NCBI GenBank assembly: GCA_019746355.1
Contig: JAIESC010000001.1
Location: 84,336 to 148,335, forward strand
Source of the DNA: Xanthobacteraceae bacterium
GTDB lineage: Bacteria; Pseudomonadota; Alphaproteobacteria; Rhizobiales; Xanthobacteraceae
DNA length: 64,000 nucleotides
Direction of reading: 5' to 3'
In this document: positions 20,164-28,208 of the stretch, piece after piece
Position numbering within the stretch: the first letter of the stretch is position 1
Layout of the letters: each line of letters starts with the position of its first letter
Notes under the pieces: model-generated
The model's input: only the letters and a program-made list of their open reading frames with translations
Told to the model about the DNA's origin: nothing
Database searches by the model: none
Position numbers and translations under genes: made by a program

Positions 20164-20211
20164 GTTCGCTGACCGAACGAATGTTCGAATTAGACCAGAT
20201 CGATCCGTTCG
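20164..20211. promoter_or_regulatory. Putative IclR-family operator with four GTTCG half-sites
   Basis: GTTCG occurs at 20164-20168, 20183-20187 and 20207-20211, with its complement CGAAC at 20174-20178. The inner pair forms CGAAC-N4-GTTCG. The array lies between the divergent Rieske oxygenase and regulator genes and overlaps the regulator's first ATG. PcaU and PobR of the same protein family bind repeated short sites arranged as a palindrome plus a further copy, which this resembles. Confidence 0.5.
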
Positions 20212-21044
20212 TTGCAAGGAAGGTCCAAAGAAGGTCAAGGCCTTTGCCGCGCGTCAAACGATCCGAAGCCGAGCAGCGCCTGGTGGAAGCCGCCGGGCCG
20301 GAATTCCTCGAAGCGCTGGCGCGCGGGCTGCGGGTGATCGAAGCGTTCGGCCGCGACCGGCGGCAACTTACACTCAGCGACGCCGCCAAGGCGGTCGATC
20401 TGCCGCGCGCCTCCGTCCGCCGCACGCTGTCGACGCTGGTGCAGCTCGGCTACGCCGAGACCGACGGCCGGCTGTTCAGGCTCACGCCGCGCATTCTGAC
20501 GCTCGCGTCGAGCTACCTTCAGGCCAATCCGCTGTCGGACATCCTGCAGCCCGCGCTGGAGCGCGCCAGCGCAGCGGTCGGCGAAGCCTGCTCCTGCGCG
20601 GTGCTCGATGGCGACGACGTCGTCATGATCGCGCATGCGTCACCGAACCGGCTGGTCGCCGTCAGCGCGCAGGTCGGGCTCAGGCTTCCCGCCGTTTCAA
20701 GCTCGCTCGGCCGCGTGCTGCTCGCCGCGCTCGACGACCGCGCCCTCGACAAATATCTTGCGCGCATCAAGCCGGCGAAGCTCACGCCCACGACCGTCAT
20801 CGACAAAGCCGAAATCCGCAAAGCGATCGTGAGGGCGCGCGCGGACGGATATTCGCTGGTCGATCAGGAGGTCGAGACCGGCTTCCGCTCGATCTCGGTG
20901 CCGCTGCAAAGACTCGACGGCAAGGTGATTGCCGCGCTCAACATCGGCGCGCACAGCGAGCGCTGCTCGCTCGACACCATGCGCAAGGCGTTCCTGCCGA
21001 AGCTCACCGAGCTGGCGAGCGGACTGCAGCGGCAACTGATCTGA
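20181..21044 (+). CDS. IclR-family transcriptional regulator, PcaR/PobR-like
   Basis: The 287-residue protein has an N-terminal winged helix (FLEALARGLRVIEAFGRDRRQLTLSDAAKAVDLPRASVRRTLSTLVQLGYAETDGRLFRLT, about residues 42-105). An effector-binding domain follows, ending in the IclR signature GYSLVDQEVETGFRSISVPL. The close match of the helix-turn-helix to the PcaR/PcaU/PobR branch suggests it senses an aromatic acid or its ring-cleavage product. The start is uncertain: ATG 20181 has no Shine-Dalgarno and lies inside the putative operator, while TTG 20244 has AAGAAGG nine bases upstream and would give 266 residues. It is divergent from the Rieske oxygenase and ends four bases from the converging hydrolase gene. 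Confidence 0.9.
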   Translation: MFELDQIDPFVARKVQRRSRPLPRVKRSEAEQRLVEAAGPEFLEALARGLRVIEAFGRDRRQLTLSDAAKAVDLPRASVRRTLSTLVQLGYAETDGRLFRLTPRILTLASSYLQANPLSDILQPALERASAAVGEACSCAVLDGDDVVMIAHASPNRLVAVSAQVGLRLPAVSSSLGRVLLAALDDRALDKYLARIKPAKLTPTTVIDKAEIRKAIVRARADGYSLVDQEVETGFRSISVPLQRLDGKVIAALNIGAHSERCSLDTMRKAFLPKLTELASGLQRQLI

Positions 21045-21048
21045 AGCG

Positions 21049-21912
21049 CTATTTCCGGTACGACCTCGGGTCGCGTGCCGGCCAGCGCCCGGCCTCGACA
21101 CGGGCGATGAAGTCGGCCACCGCCTCGTTGAAGATCGCCGGCTCCTCCTGGTTCACCACGTGGCCGGTTTTCGGCACGACCACGAGGCCTGAGGTCGGCA
21201 TCCACTGCTTGAGCAGGAAGCTCGGCTCCATACACGGCTCGTCCTCGTCGCCGACGACGATCAGCGTCGGCACGGTGACCTTCCGCAGCCGATCCTCGAA
21301 GTCGTAGATCGATGGCCGCTCGGCCTGGAAGCCGCGCATGGTGTTGGAGCAGCCGAGCGCGTCGTGCTCGGAGAACATCTTGTTGAACTCCTCGAAGCCG
21401 CGCGGGTCCTTTACCAGGAACGGAATGCGCGCCGAGCTGAGCCCATAGGTCTCCGCCACCTTGGGCGTGCCGAGCTTGACGAACTCTTCGGAGACCAACT
21501 TCGAGTGCTTGCGAAAATCTTCGGTGTGCGCGCGCTCGGAGCCCGAGCCCGCACCGGCCGGAACGATCGACAGCGCGCGGTTGGGATAGTCGAGCGCGAT
21601 CTGCAAAACGGTGTAGCCGCCCATCGACAGGCCGACGAAATGCGCCTTGTCGATCTTCAGATGATCGAGCACCGCGATCGCATCGCTCGACCAGTGCTTA
21701 TAACTGTAGTCCTTCCAGTCCTTCGGCACGTCGGACGGCTTGTAGCCGCGCGCCGAATAGGTGATGCAGCGGTGCCGCCGCGAGAAGAACCGCATCTGCA
21801 GTTCCCAGTTGCGGTGGTCGCCGGCGAACTCGTGGCAGAACAGGATCGGCGTGCCGTGGCCCGCCTCCTCGTAATAGAGCTTCACATTGTCTTTGGCGAC
21901 GGCGTACGGCAT
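21049..21912 (-). CDS. Alpha/beta hydrolase
   Basis: The 287-residue protein has the alpha/beta-hydrolase fold. The oxyanion region is CHEFAGDHRNW, the nucleophile elbow GLSMGGY has Ser near residue 101, the acid lies around VGDEDEP, and the catalytic His is in KTGHVVNQEEP. It resembles 3-oxoadipate enol-lactone hydrolases and related carboxylesterases. Given its position behind pobA it may open a lactone or cleave an ester or C-C bond in aromatic catabolism. AGGAGA precedes ATG 21912. The gap to the upstream pobA gene is 52 bp, so the two are probably co-transcribed with the DUF1932 dehydrogenase gene as a three-gene operon. Confidence 0.85.
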   Translation of the reverse strand: MPYAVAKDNVKLYYEEAGHGTPILFCHEFAGDHRNWELQMRFFSRRHRCITYSARGYKPSDVPKDWKDYSYKHWSSDAIAVLDHLKIDKAHFVGLSMGGYTVLQIALDYPNRALSIVPAGAGSGSERAHTEDFRKHSKLVSEEFVKLGTPKVAETYGLSSARIPFLVKDPRGFEEFNKMFSEHDALGCSNTMRGFQAERPSIYDFEDRLRKVTVPTLIVVGDEDEPCMEPSFLLKQWMPTSGLVVVPKTGHVVNQEEPAIFNEAVADFIARVEAGRWPARDPRSYRK

Positions 21913-21964
21913 TGCGGCTCTCCTGCATCGACGCGGCCAAGGATGCGAAGTGTGCGAAGGCGCG

Positions 21965-23140
21965 TCAATCCTCGTCGAACGGCAGGCCGACGTAGTTCTC
22001 CGCAATGGTGGTCCGCGCCGCGAGCGACCCGGCGACGTATTCCAGCTCGGCCTGCTGCACGCGGCGCTCGAACGGCGTATGCGCGTCGAAGCGATGCAGC
22101 AGCGAGGTCATGTAGTTGGAATAGCGCACGCCCTTCCATACGCGCTTGAGGCATGTTTCGGAATAGCGGTCCAGCCGCTCGGTCGCGCCGGTGCGGAAGA
22201 ACTCGATCAGCGCCCGCGACAGCACGCGCACATCGGCCGCGGCGAGGTTGAGCCCCTTCGCGCCGGTCGGCGGCACGATGTGCACCGCGTCGCCGGCAAG
22301 AAACATCCGGCCGTAGCGCATGGGCGCTGCGACATAGGCCCGGCACGGCGTCACGCCCTTTTGCAGGATCGGACCTTCCGTCAGCTCGCCATCGCCCGCG
22401 TAAAGACGAAGCTTGAGCTCGTCCCAGATGCGCCGGTCCGACCAGCCTTCGAGGTCCTCGTCCGTGGCGCATTGCACATAGAGACGCGCCAGCCGCGGCG
22501 AGCGGCGGCTGGCGAGGGAAAAGCCGCGCTCGTGATTTGAATAGGTCATCTCCGGAAACGGCTTCGTCTCCGCGAGAATGCCGAGCCAGCCGAACGGAAA
22601 AATCCGGTCGTAAACGGTCAGGAGATGTTGCGGAATTTGCGCCCGGCAGATGCCATGAAAGCCGTCACAGCCGGCGACGATGTCGCATTCGAGCGTCTTG
22701 GCCTCGCCTTCATGCCTGAAGTGGATCACCGGCCGGTCACCGGTGAGGCCCTCGATATGCGACGCCTCGGCTTCGAACAGGATCGTTCCACCGCGCGCGA
22801 GCCGCGCTGCAATGAGGTCCTTCACCACCTCCTGCTGGCCGTAGATCGTCACGATCTGTCCAGGCGTCAGCTCCGGCAGAACCATGCTGATCGTGCCGCC
22901 GTAAAAGCGAATGTCGAGTTGCGGGTCGGGCGTGCTCTCCCGGCGCAGCCGCTCGGCGGCACCGAGCTCCTCCATCAGCGCGACGGTGCCCTGCTCCAGC
23001 ACGCCGGCGCGGACGCGGTTCTCGACATAGTCGCGGCTTCTGGATTCCAGCACCACGCAATCCACGCCCGCGCGCTGCAACAGCAGCGACAGGAACAGCC
23101 CGGCCGGGCCCGCGCCGACAATCGCGACCTGAGTGCGCAT
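21965..23140 (-). CDS. pobA: 4-hydroxybenzoate 3-monooxygenase
   Basis: The 391-residue flavoprotein hydroxylates 4-hydroxybenzoate to protocatechuate with NADPH and O2. It shows the FAD-binding VGAGPAGLFLSLLLQRAG at the N-terminus and ENRVRAGVLEQGT near 40. The PobA-specific FGWLGILAE near 178 follows, and then the second FAD motif AGDAVHIVPPTGAKGLNLAAADV near 284, nearly identical to the classical enzyme. Length matches (about 390-394). It follows the DUF1932 gene by four bases. No protocatechuate ring-cleavage genes (pcaGH or ligAB) are in the window, so the next step must be encoded elsewhere. Confidence 0.93.
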   Translation of the reverse strand: MRTQVAIVGAGPAGLFLSLLLQRAGVDCVVLESRSRDYVENRVRAGVLEQGTVALMEELGAAERLRRESTPDPQLDIRFYGGTISMVLPELTPGQIVTIYGQQEVVKDLIAARLARGGTILFEAEASHIEGLTGDRPVIHFRHEGEAKTLECDIVAGCDGFHGICRAQIPQHLLTVYDRIFPFGWLGILAETKPFPEMTYSNHERGFSLASRRSPRLARLYVQCATDEDLEGWSDRRIWDELKLRLYAGDGELTEGPILQKGVTPCRAYVAAPMRYGRMFLAGDAVHIVPPTGAKGLNLAAADVRVLSRALIEFFRTGATERLDRYSETCLKRVWKGVRYSNYMTSLLHRFDAHTPFERRVQQAELEYVAGSLAARTTIAENYVGLPFDED

Positions 23141-23144
23141 GCGG

Positions 23145-23990
23145 CTATTGCTTCGGCTTCAGGAATGCCGCGAGCGCGTCGGCTTCCTGGCGTTTACCTT
23201 CGACGTCGGCGGCCATGCGCCGGTAGAAGTCGGCGAAGGCGAGATACATCTGCTTCGCCTGCGGATCCTCGCCGACGAAGTCCGCGATCTCCTCCATCTC
23301 GCCGACGAAGCGGTACGCCTTGTCGAACATATCCGGCACGGCCCGCTGGAAATTCTGCATGAAATAAGGATGGCTGCGCTCGAGCTGATGTCGCAGCTCG
23401 GCTGCGACCCCGCCGCGCGTCGACGCGAGCATCATCATGGAGCCGAGCGCCGTAATGCCCTTGGTGATGCCAGCATAGGACATCTTCACCGCACAGGCCG
23501 CGCCGACGGGCCCCTCGACGACGCGGAGGTTGAGGCCGAAATCGCCGAGCGGAACCAGCTTCGATGAATCCGGTCCGGATACGATCATCACCGGGCCGTC
23601 ATAGTTCGGACGCGGCGGCAGGCCGATGATACCGACGTCGACGAACGGCGAACCGGCTTTCGTGATCACGTTGCCGATCTCGACCTTGGTCGGCGGGCTC
23701 ACTGCGTTGCAATCGACGTAGACCGGCTTGTGATTGCTGTTGCCGATCATCGCCGCCATTTTTTCGGCGAGACCGAGCGCATCGCTCGGCGGCAGGATCG
23801 ACAGGAATACGTCGGCCTTGGCGCATTCCTCGTCGGACACCGCGATCATGCCCTTGTCGGCGGCGCGCCTGGCGCTGGCCGCGCTTCGCCCTTCGAGCGA
23901 CGTCACGACGCGTAAGCCCCGCTCGACCAGCCGTCCGCCGACGCCCGCGCCCATCGCGCCTTGTGCAATCACCGCCACAGTCGGATTCAT
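23145..23990 (-). CDS. NAD(P)-binding beta-hydroxyacid dehydrogenase-like protein, DUF1932 type
   Basis: The 281-residue protein has an N-terminal Rossmann domain (VAVIAQGAMGAGVGGRLVERG, with Gln where most relatives have Gly in the first turn). The 6-phosphogluconate / 3-hydroxyisobutyrate dehydrogenase pattern follows (VFLSILPPSDAL, VYVDCNAVSPPT). Next comes a helical domain with the KMSYAGITKG element, which contains the expected catalytic Lys, and a C-terminus like DUF1932. The substrate is unknown. It is the first gene of a tight minus-strand set with pobA and the hydrolase, and is divergent from the MhpA-like gene with 78 bp between. Confidence 0.82.
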   Translation of the reverse strand: MNPTVAVIAQGAMGAGVGGRLVERGLRVVTSLEGRSAASARRAADKGMIAVSDEECAKADVFLSILPPSDALGLAEKMAAMIGNSNHKPVYVDCNAVSPPTKVEIGNVITKAGSPFVDVGIIGLPPRPNYDGPVMIVSGPDSSKLVPLGDFGLNLRVVEGPVGAACAVKMSYAGITKGITALGSMMMLASTRGGVAAELRHQLERSHPYFMQNFQRAVPDMFDKAYRFVGEMEEIADFVGEDPQAKQMYLAFADFYRRMAADVEGKRQEADALAAFLKPKQ

Positions 23991-24068
23991 GGTGTCATTC
24001 CCTCAAACTCATATCTCGCAGCGTCCGGCCCGCTATTATAGCGCCCCACAAAGCTGCCGGGGAATTGC

Positions 24069-25724
24069 GTGAGCGAGAAGCAGGACTGCGACGTCGTCAT
24101 CGTTGGCGGAGGGCCGTGTGGCCTCACGCTTGCCATCGAGCTCGGCCGCCGCGGCATCTCGGCGATCCTGCTCGAGGAGCGCACAACGCCCTCGCAATTT
24201 CCCTCGGCCAACGCAACCCAGGCGCGGACGATGGAGCACTACCGGCGGCTCGGCTTCGCCGAGAAGGTGCGCGCCGAAGGATTGCCGCCCGACTACCCGA
24301 CCGACATCGCCTATTTCACCCGCTATACCAAACACGAGCTGGCGCGCTTCAGCCTGCCGTCGGCGCGCGCCGCGCGGGAAATGGTGCGGACGCTGTCGGG
24401 CTCCTGGAGCGCGGCCGAGCTCCCCCACCGCGTATCGCAGATCTTCGTCGAAGGCGTGCTGCGCGAAGAGGCCGCCGCCTGCCCCACCATCTCGCTGCGC
24501 CCGGGCTGGCGGATGACGGCGATCCGCGACACCGGCGAACGCGTCGAGGTCGACGCGGAAACGAGCGACGGCACGGAGCTCAGGACGCTGCGCGCCGCCT
24601 ACGCGGTCGGCGCCGACGGCGGCAGCAGCCCGACGCGCAAGGCGCTCGGCATCAACTATTCCGGCGAGAGCGGCGCGGTGCGCGATTTCATGGGCGGCCG
24701 CATGTTCGCGATCCATTTCCGCAGCGCCAAGCTTTACAACGTGCTGCCGCACCGGCGCGCCTGGATGTACTGGACGATCAACCGCGACCGCCGCGCCTTC
24801 ATGGCCGCGGTGAACGGCCGCGACCAGTTCACGATCCACACCCAGCTCGCTCCCGGCCAGCAGGCGCGCGACATTTCCGACGCGCAGGCCAAGGCCATGT
24901 TCCACGAGGCGATGGCAGCAAAGCTCGACATCGAGATCATCGGCCGCTCCGCCTGGAATGCGGGGTACACCTTGGTGGCGGAGAAATTCCAGCGCGGCCG
25001 GATTTTTCTCGGCGGCGACGCGGTGCATCTGTTTACCCCGACCGGCGGGCTTGGCTACAACACCGCGGTCGAGGATGCGGTCAATCTCGGCTGGAAGCTG
25101 GCCGCGATGATCAAAGGCTGGGGTGGCCCGGCCCTGCTCGACAGCTACGAGCCCGAGCGGCAGGCGATCGCCAGGCGCAACACCACCTACGCGCGCGGGT
25201 TCGCCGACTCGGTCGGCCGGTTCGCCGTGCCGCCGGAGTTCGAGGCGGACAGCCCGGCGGGCGAGGCCGCCCGCAAGGTCGCAAGCGACCATTTCAATCA
25301 CCACGCCCGGTTCGAGTTCAACATTCCGGGCATCACCTTCGGCGGGCGCTACGACGGCTCGCCGGTCATCGTCGCCGACGGGACGGCTCCGCCGCCGGAT
25401 TCACCCAACGCCTATGTGCCCACCGCCTGCCCCGGCGGCCGTGCGCCGCACCTGTGGCTTGCCGACGGCCGTTCGCTCTACGATGCGCTGGGTTTCGAGT
25501 TCGCGCTGCTGGCGCTGGCCCAATCAGCCGACACCGCGCCGTTCCGGGCGGCAGCCGACGCGCTGAAAATCCCGCTGTCGATCGTGCCACTTGGGGTACC
25601 GGGGGCGCGCAACCTCTATGGCGCAGATTTGGTGCTGATTCGCCCCGACCAGATCGTCGCCTGGCGCGGCCATGCGGCAACCGACGCCGCAGGCGTGCTG
25701 CGCCGGGCGACCGGTCATCCTTAA
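24069..25724 (+). CDS. FAD-dependent phenolic hydroxylase, MhpA-like
   Basis: The 551-residue protein is a class A flavin monooxygenase of the two-domain type. N-terminal GGGPCGLTLAIELGRRG binds FAD, GADGGSSPTRKALGI near 180 is the conserved DG motif, and FLGGDAVHLFTPTGGLGYNTAVEDAVNLGWKL near 314 is the GD motif. The C-terminal thioredoxin-like extension (from about 440) is shared with phenol and 3-(3-hydroxyphenyl)propionate hydroxylases. Translation starts at GTG 24069 after GGGGA. It reads away from the pobA operon, sharing a 78-bp promoter region. The exact phenolic substrate is not evident. Confidence 0.87.
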   Translation: MSEKQDCDVVIVGGGPCGLTLAIELGRRGISAILLEERTTPSQFPSANATQARTMEHYRRLGFAEKVRAEGLPPDYPTDIAYFTRYTKHELARFSLPSARAAREMVRTLSGSWSAAELPHRVSQIFVEGVLREEAAACPTISLRPGWRMTAIRDTGERVEVDAETSDGTELRTLRAAYAVGADGGSSPTRKALGINYSGESGAVRDFMGGRMFAIHFRSAKLYNVLPHRRAWMYWTINRDRRAFMAAVNGRDQFTIHTQLAPGQQARDISDAQAKAMFHEAMAAKLDIEIIGRSAWNAGYTLVAEKFQRGRIFLGGDAVHLFTPTGGLGYNTAVEDAVNLGWKLAAMIKGWGGPALLDSYEPERQAIARRNTTYARGFADSVGRFAVPPEFEADSPAGEAARKVASDHFNHHARFEFNIPGITFGGRYDGSPVIVADGTAPPPDSPNAYVPTACPGGRAPHLWLADGRSLYDALGFEFALLALAQSADTAPFRAAADALKIPLSIVPLGVPGARNLYGADLVLIRPDQIVAWRGHAATDAAGVLRRATGHP

Positions 25725-25731
25725 GGAATTT

Positions 25732-26085
25732 CTAGGTTCGCGCCGCGGCGGCCGACATCCGCCGCCAGATCATTTGCCGCTGCTCGCGGATCGATTCCAG
25801 CGTCACCTTGGCATCGGTCAGCGTCGCGGTCGGCCAGAAGCGGTACTCCAGCTCGCCGGTGGAGTAGCGGGACCGCAGCCGCAGGAACAGGAAGCGCCGC
25901 CGCACCTTGCCGGGCTTCAGGAAAGCGGACAGCGATTCGGCGACATTCCGGGTGCAGCCGAAGGCCAGTTGCCGGCGGTCGGAAGCGCGGCAAATCTCAT
26001 AGACGCCCGGACTGATCGGCGCCTGGATATAGTCGCCGTAATAGTCGTGGGGAAAGGACTTCCACTCCGTCCAGCGGTCACTCAT
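25732..26085 (-). CDS. Hypothetical protein with possible GIY-YIG-like fold
   Basis: The 117-residue soluble protein starts MSDRWTEWKSFPHDYYGDYI. Its centre reads PGVYEICRASDRRQLAFGCTRN followed by VAESLSAFL, which recalls the two beta-strands of GIY-YIG nucleases (PGVYxI ... YIGxTxN) with AFG in place of YIG. The conserved catalytic Arg and Glu of that family cannot be placed with confidence, so activity is doubtful. A TTG start at 26100 is also in frame; ATG 26085 is preferred. A perfect TGTGA-N6-TCACA site lies 86 bp upstream. It ends seven bases from the end of the MhpA-like gene, convergently. Confidence 0.6.
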   Translation of the reverse strand: MSDRWTEWKSFPHDYYGDYIQAPISPGVYEICRASDRRQLAFGCTRNVAESLSAFLKPGKVRRRFLFLRLRSRYSTGELEYRFWPTATLTDAKVTLESIREQRQMIWRRMSAAAART

Positions 26086-26170
26086 GGCCGTTCCGCTCAA
26101 AATAACATCAGCACTACGCAGCCGAACTATTCGTTGTGGCGCGATACAATCACGCGGTGCGCCTTCCGGA

Positions 26171-26186
26171 TGTGACTGGCGTCACA
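26171..26186. promoter_or_regulatory. Perfect CRP-type palindrome TGTGA-N6-TCACA
   Basis: The 16-mer TGTGACTGGCGTCACA matches the CRP/FNR-superfamily consensus exactly in both half-sites. It lies in a 197-bp intergenic region upstream of the gene at 25732-26085 and downstream of the metallo-hydrolase gene. Binding is inferred from the match only. Confidence 0.5.
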
Positions 26187-26282
26187 CTTTGGTTCGAAAG
26201 TTGACCGGCAATAACACCATCCGGAACATTAGAAAAGCCAATGTCGCATGAAATTTTTTTGAAGAAATTTAGAAAGCGCGAC

Positions 26283-27131
26283 TTAGAACGCGCGACCCGG
26301 CAAAGCCAGCAGCTTCGGCTTGGCCGGAAGCGTCGTCTTGGAGACGACGACCGACGGCACGTCGCTCATCTCGACCTCGACCGATTTCTCGCCCAGCAGA
26401 TCGAGGAAGCGGCGCAGCGAATAGGTGCTGAAATAGTGCATCGGAATCATCAGCGGCGCTTTCAATGACTTAAGCACCTCGGCCATGCCCTCAAGGTCGA
26501 GCGTCGCCCCGCCGTCGACCGGCACCAGGACCACGTCGAGGCGACCGATCTCGTTCAACTGCTGCTGGTTGAGCGTGTGATGCAGATGTCCGAGATGGCC
26601 GATGCAAAGGTTGGCGATCTCAAAGATGAAAATCGAATTGCCGTGACGTTCTGTCTCACCGCCCCAGCTTCGGATGTTGGTCGGCACGTTGCGGACGCGG
26701 ACGTCCTTGAACTGCAGGTCGTGGCGGGCCGGGCGGTCGGGAGACGGCCCCCAGCCGCGCAGCACGTGCTGGATGCCGGGCTCGGGGTGGTCGGTGTAGT
26801 GGGTCGAGTGGGCGTGGTTCATCGTCACGACATCGGGCAGCGCCCGCGGCTTGACGTAGTCGTTGTAGTCGGTGGCGATCCTCACCCCACGCGGGCTCTC
26901 GATCTGGAAGGTGGAGTGCCCCACATAGGAAATGCGGACCTGATCGCCGGCCAGCGAGAAAGCCGCCGGAACGGCGCGCGGAACCCGGTTGGCGACGAGA
27001 CCCGGGCAGTTCTCCATCATCTCGGGCTTGGCTTCGGACCTGGCGGACGGCGGTGCCGGCTGGGCCAGCGCCCCGCCGATGGGCAGGCCGGCGAGCACCG
27101 CGATCGCAGCGACTATCCGAGTGAGGACCAT
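26283..27131 (-). CDS. Exported metallo-beta-lactamase-fold protein, UlaG-like
   Basis: From ATG 27131 the 282-residue protein has a signal peptide (MVLTRIVAAIAVLAGLPIGGALAQ). The mature part resembles the UlaG-like branch of metallo-beta-lactamase-fold hydrolases: YVGHSTFQIES near 69, VTMNHAHSTHYTDH at about 103-114, GHLGHLHH near 180, and a C-terminal MIPMHYFSTYS. The usual HxHxDH signature appears here as HAHSTH, with Thr where Asp is expected, so metal binding or catalysis may differ. Substrate is unknown. A longer frame upstream lacks signal-peptide character. The next upstream gene (coiled-coil protein) ends about 130 bp away. Confidence 0.75.
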   Translation of the reverse strand: MVLTRIVAAIAVLAGLPIGGALAQPAPPSARSEAKPEMMENCPGLVANRVPRAVPAAFSLAGDQVRISYVGHSTFQIESPRGVRIATDYNDYVKPRALPDVVTMNHAHSTHYTDHPEPGIQHVLRGWGPSPDRPARHDLQFKDVRVRNVPTNIRSWGGETERHGNSIFIFEIANLCIGHLGHLHHTLNQQQLNEIGRLDVVLVPVDGGATLDLEGMAEVLKSLKAPLMIPMHYFSTYSLRRFLDLLGEKSVEVEMSDVPSVVVSKTTLPAKPKLLALPGRAF

Positions 27132-27265
27132 CCGCAGTCTCCCTGTGCCCGGCACGGCGTTTGGAACTTGGCACGGAAAACGGGCGGAAGTCACTTCACG
27201 ACAAGGCGAAGGGCGGCGACCTTGCGGCCGCCGCCCTTCGCAAGTCCGGAAAATCTGCGTCCCGG

Positions 27266-28144
27266 TCAGTAGCGGTAGGGAATCGGTGCCGGCGGACGGC
27301 GCGGCTCGGATGACGCCGTGATGATGCCGTTCCGCGCCACCACGACGATGCGGCCGTTCTCGCGCTTGATGGTCTCGACCCGGCCCAGGCCCGGCAAATT
27401 CGAGCCCGGACCGACCTCGAACAGCATGCCGTTGCGGCTCTCGACCACGGCGCGGCCGGAGTAGAAGTCGCGCAGCCGCCAGCCTTCGGCGACCGGCGGT
27501 CGTGCTTCCTCCTTGTACGGCACGGTCGAGCCGGTGACGTCCGGATCGAGCAGCGCCGATGGCGGCGTTGCGGCCGCGGCAAGCGCCGCGGATTGCTGCT
27601 GCTGCCGCTTTTCCAGGCGGTCCACCGCCTCGCTGAGCTTGGCGATTTTCGTCGTGGGCTCGGCCTGCGCCTTCTCGGTACGATCGAGGCGCTCGACCAG
27701 CTTGTGGAGCTGCGCGGTGGTGCTGCGCTGCGACGTGCTGAGCCCGGCCTTGAGCGCGGTGATTTCATTTTCGAGCTGGGCCACGGTGGCTTGCAGCGTG
27801 CGTGCTTCGGTCGCCGCGGCGGCGGTTGCGGCGGCCTCGTGCCGCAGAACGAACGTCGTGCCTGCGCCGGCGACCACGCCAATGGTCGCGGCCAGCGCGA
27901 CGCCGGCTGCGATCCGCGCGCTGCCGGGCAGACGCCAACGCGGCGCTTCGGCCTTCGCTTGCGCGGCAGGCTTCACCGGCCCGATCAGCGAGGCGACATC
28001 GATCTTCGGCGCTTCCGCCTTCGTCTCGAGCCTCGGCGCATCGACGGGAAGCGGCGCGTCCTTCGCAGTCACCGTGACCGGCTTCGCCGCCTCGGCGGTG
28101 GCCGGTTTGGAGATATCCGCCTGGATTTCCTTATCGTTGGCCAT
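27266..28144 (-). CDS. Membrane-anchored coiled-coil protein
   Basis: The 292-residue product begins with a cytoplasmic Ala/Pro/Lys-rich segment of about 70 residues. One transmembrane helix follows (IAAGVALAATIGVVAGAGTTFVL, about 75-100), then a heptad-rich coiled coil (about 105-185, with TVAQLENEITALKAGLSTS and KLVERLDRTEKAQ), a QQQQ linker, and a small C-terminal domain (YSGRAVVESRNGMLFEVGPGSNLPGLGRVETIKRENGRIVVV). The topology suggests an inner-membrane protein with a periplasmic coiled coil. I do not recognise a named family. The start at 28144 follows GGGGACCGGATC, without a strong Shine-Dalgarno. It reads with the adenosine-kinase-like gene, 64 bp upstream. Confidence 0.65.
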   Translation of the reverse strand: MANDKEIQADISKPATAEAAKPVTVTAKDAPLPVDAPRLETKAEAPKIDVASLIGPVKPAAQAKAEAPRWRLPGSARIAAGVALAATIGVVAGAGTTFVLRHEAAATAAAATEARTLQATVAQLENEITALKAGLSTSQRSTTAQLHKLVERLDRTEKAQAEPTTKIAKLSEAVDRLEKRQQQQSAALAAAATPPSALLDPDVTGSTVPYKEEARPPVAEGWRLRDFYSGRAVVESRNGMLFEVGPGSNLPGLGRVETIKRENGRIVVVARNGIITASSEPRRPPAPIPYRY

Positions 28145-28208
28145 GATCCGGTCCCCGGTTGGTGCGTTTACCAACCGGTAACCGTGATTTGCTTACCAGG
28201 CGGTTAAT

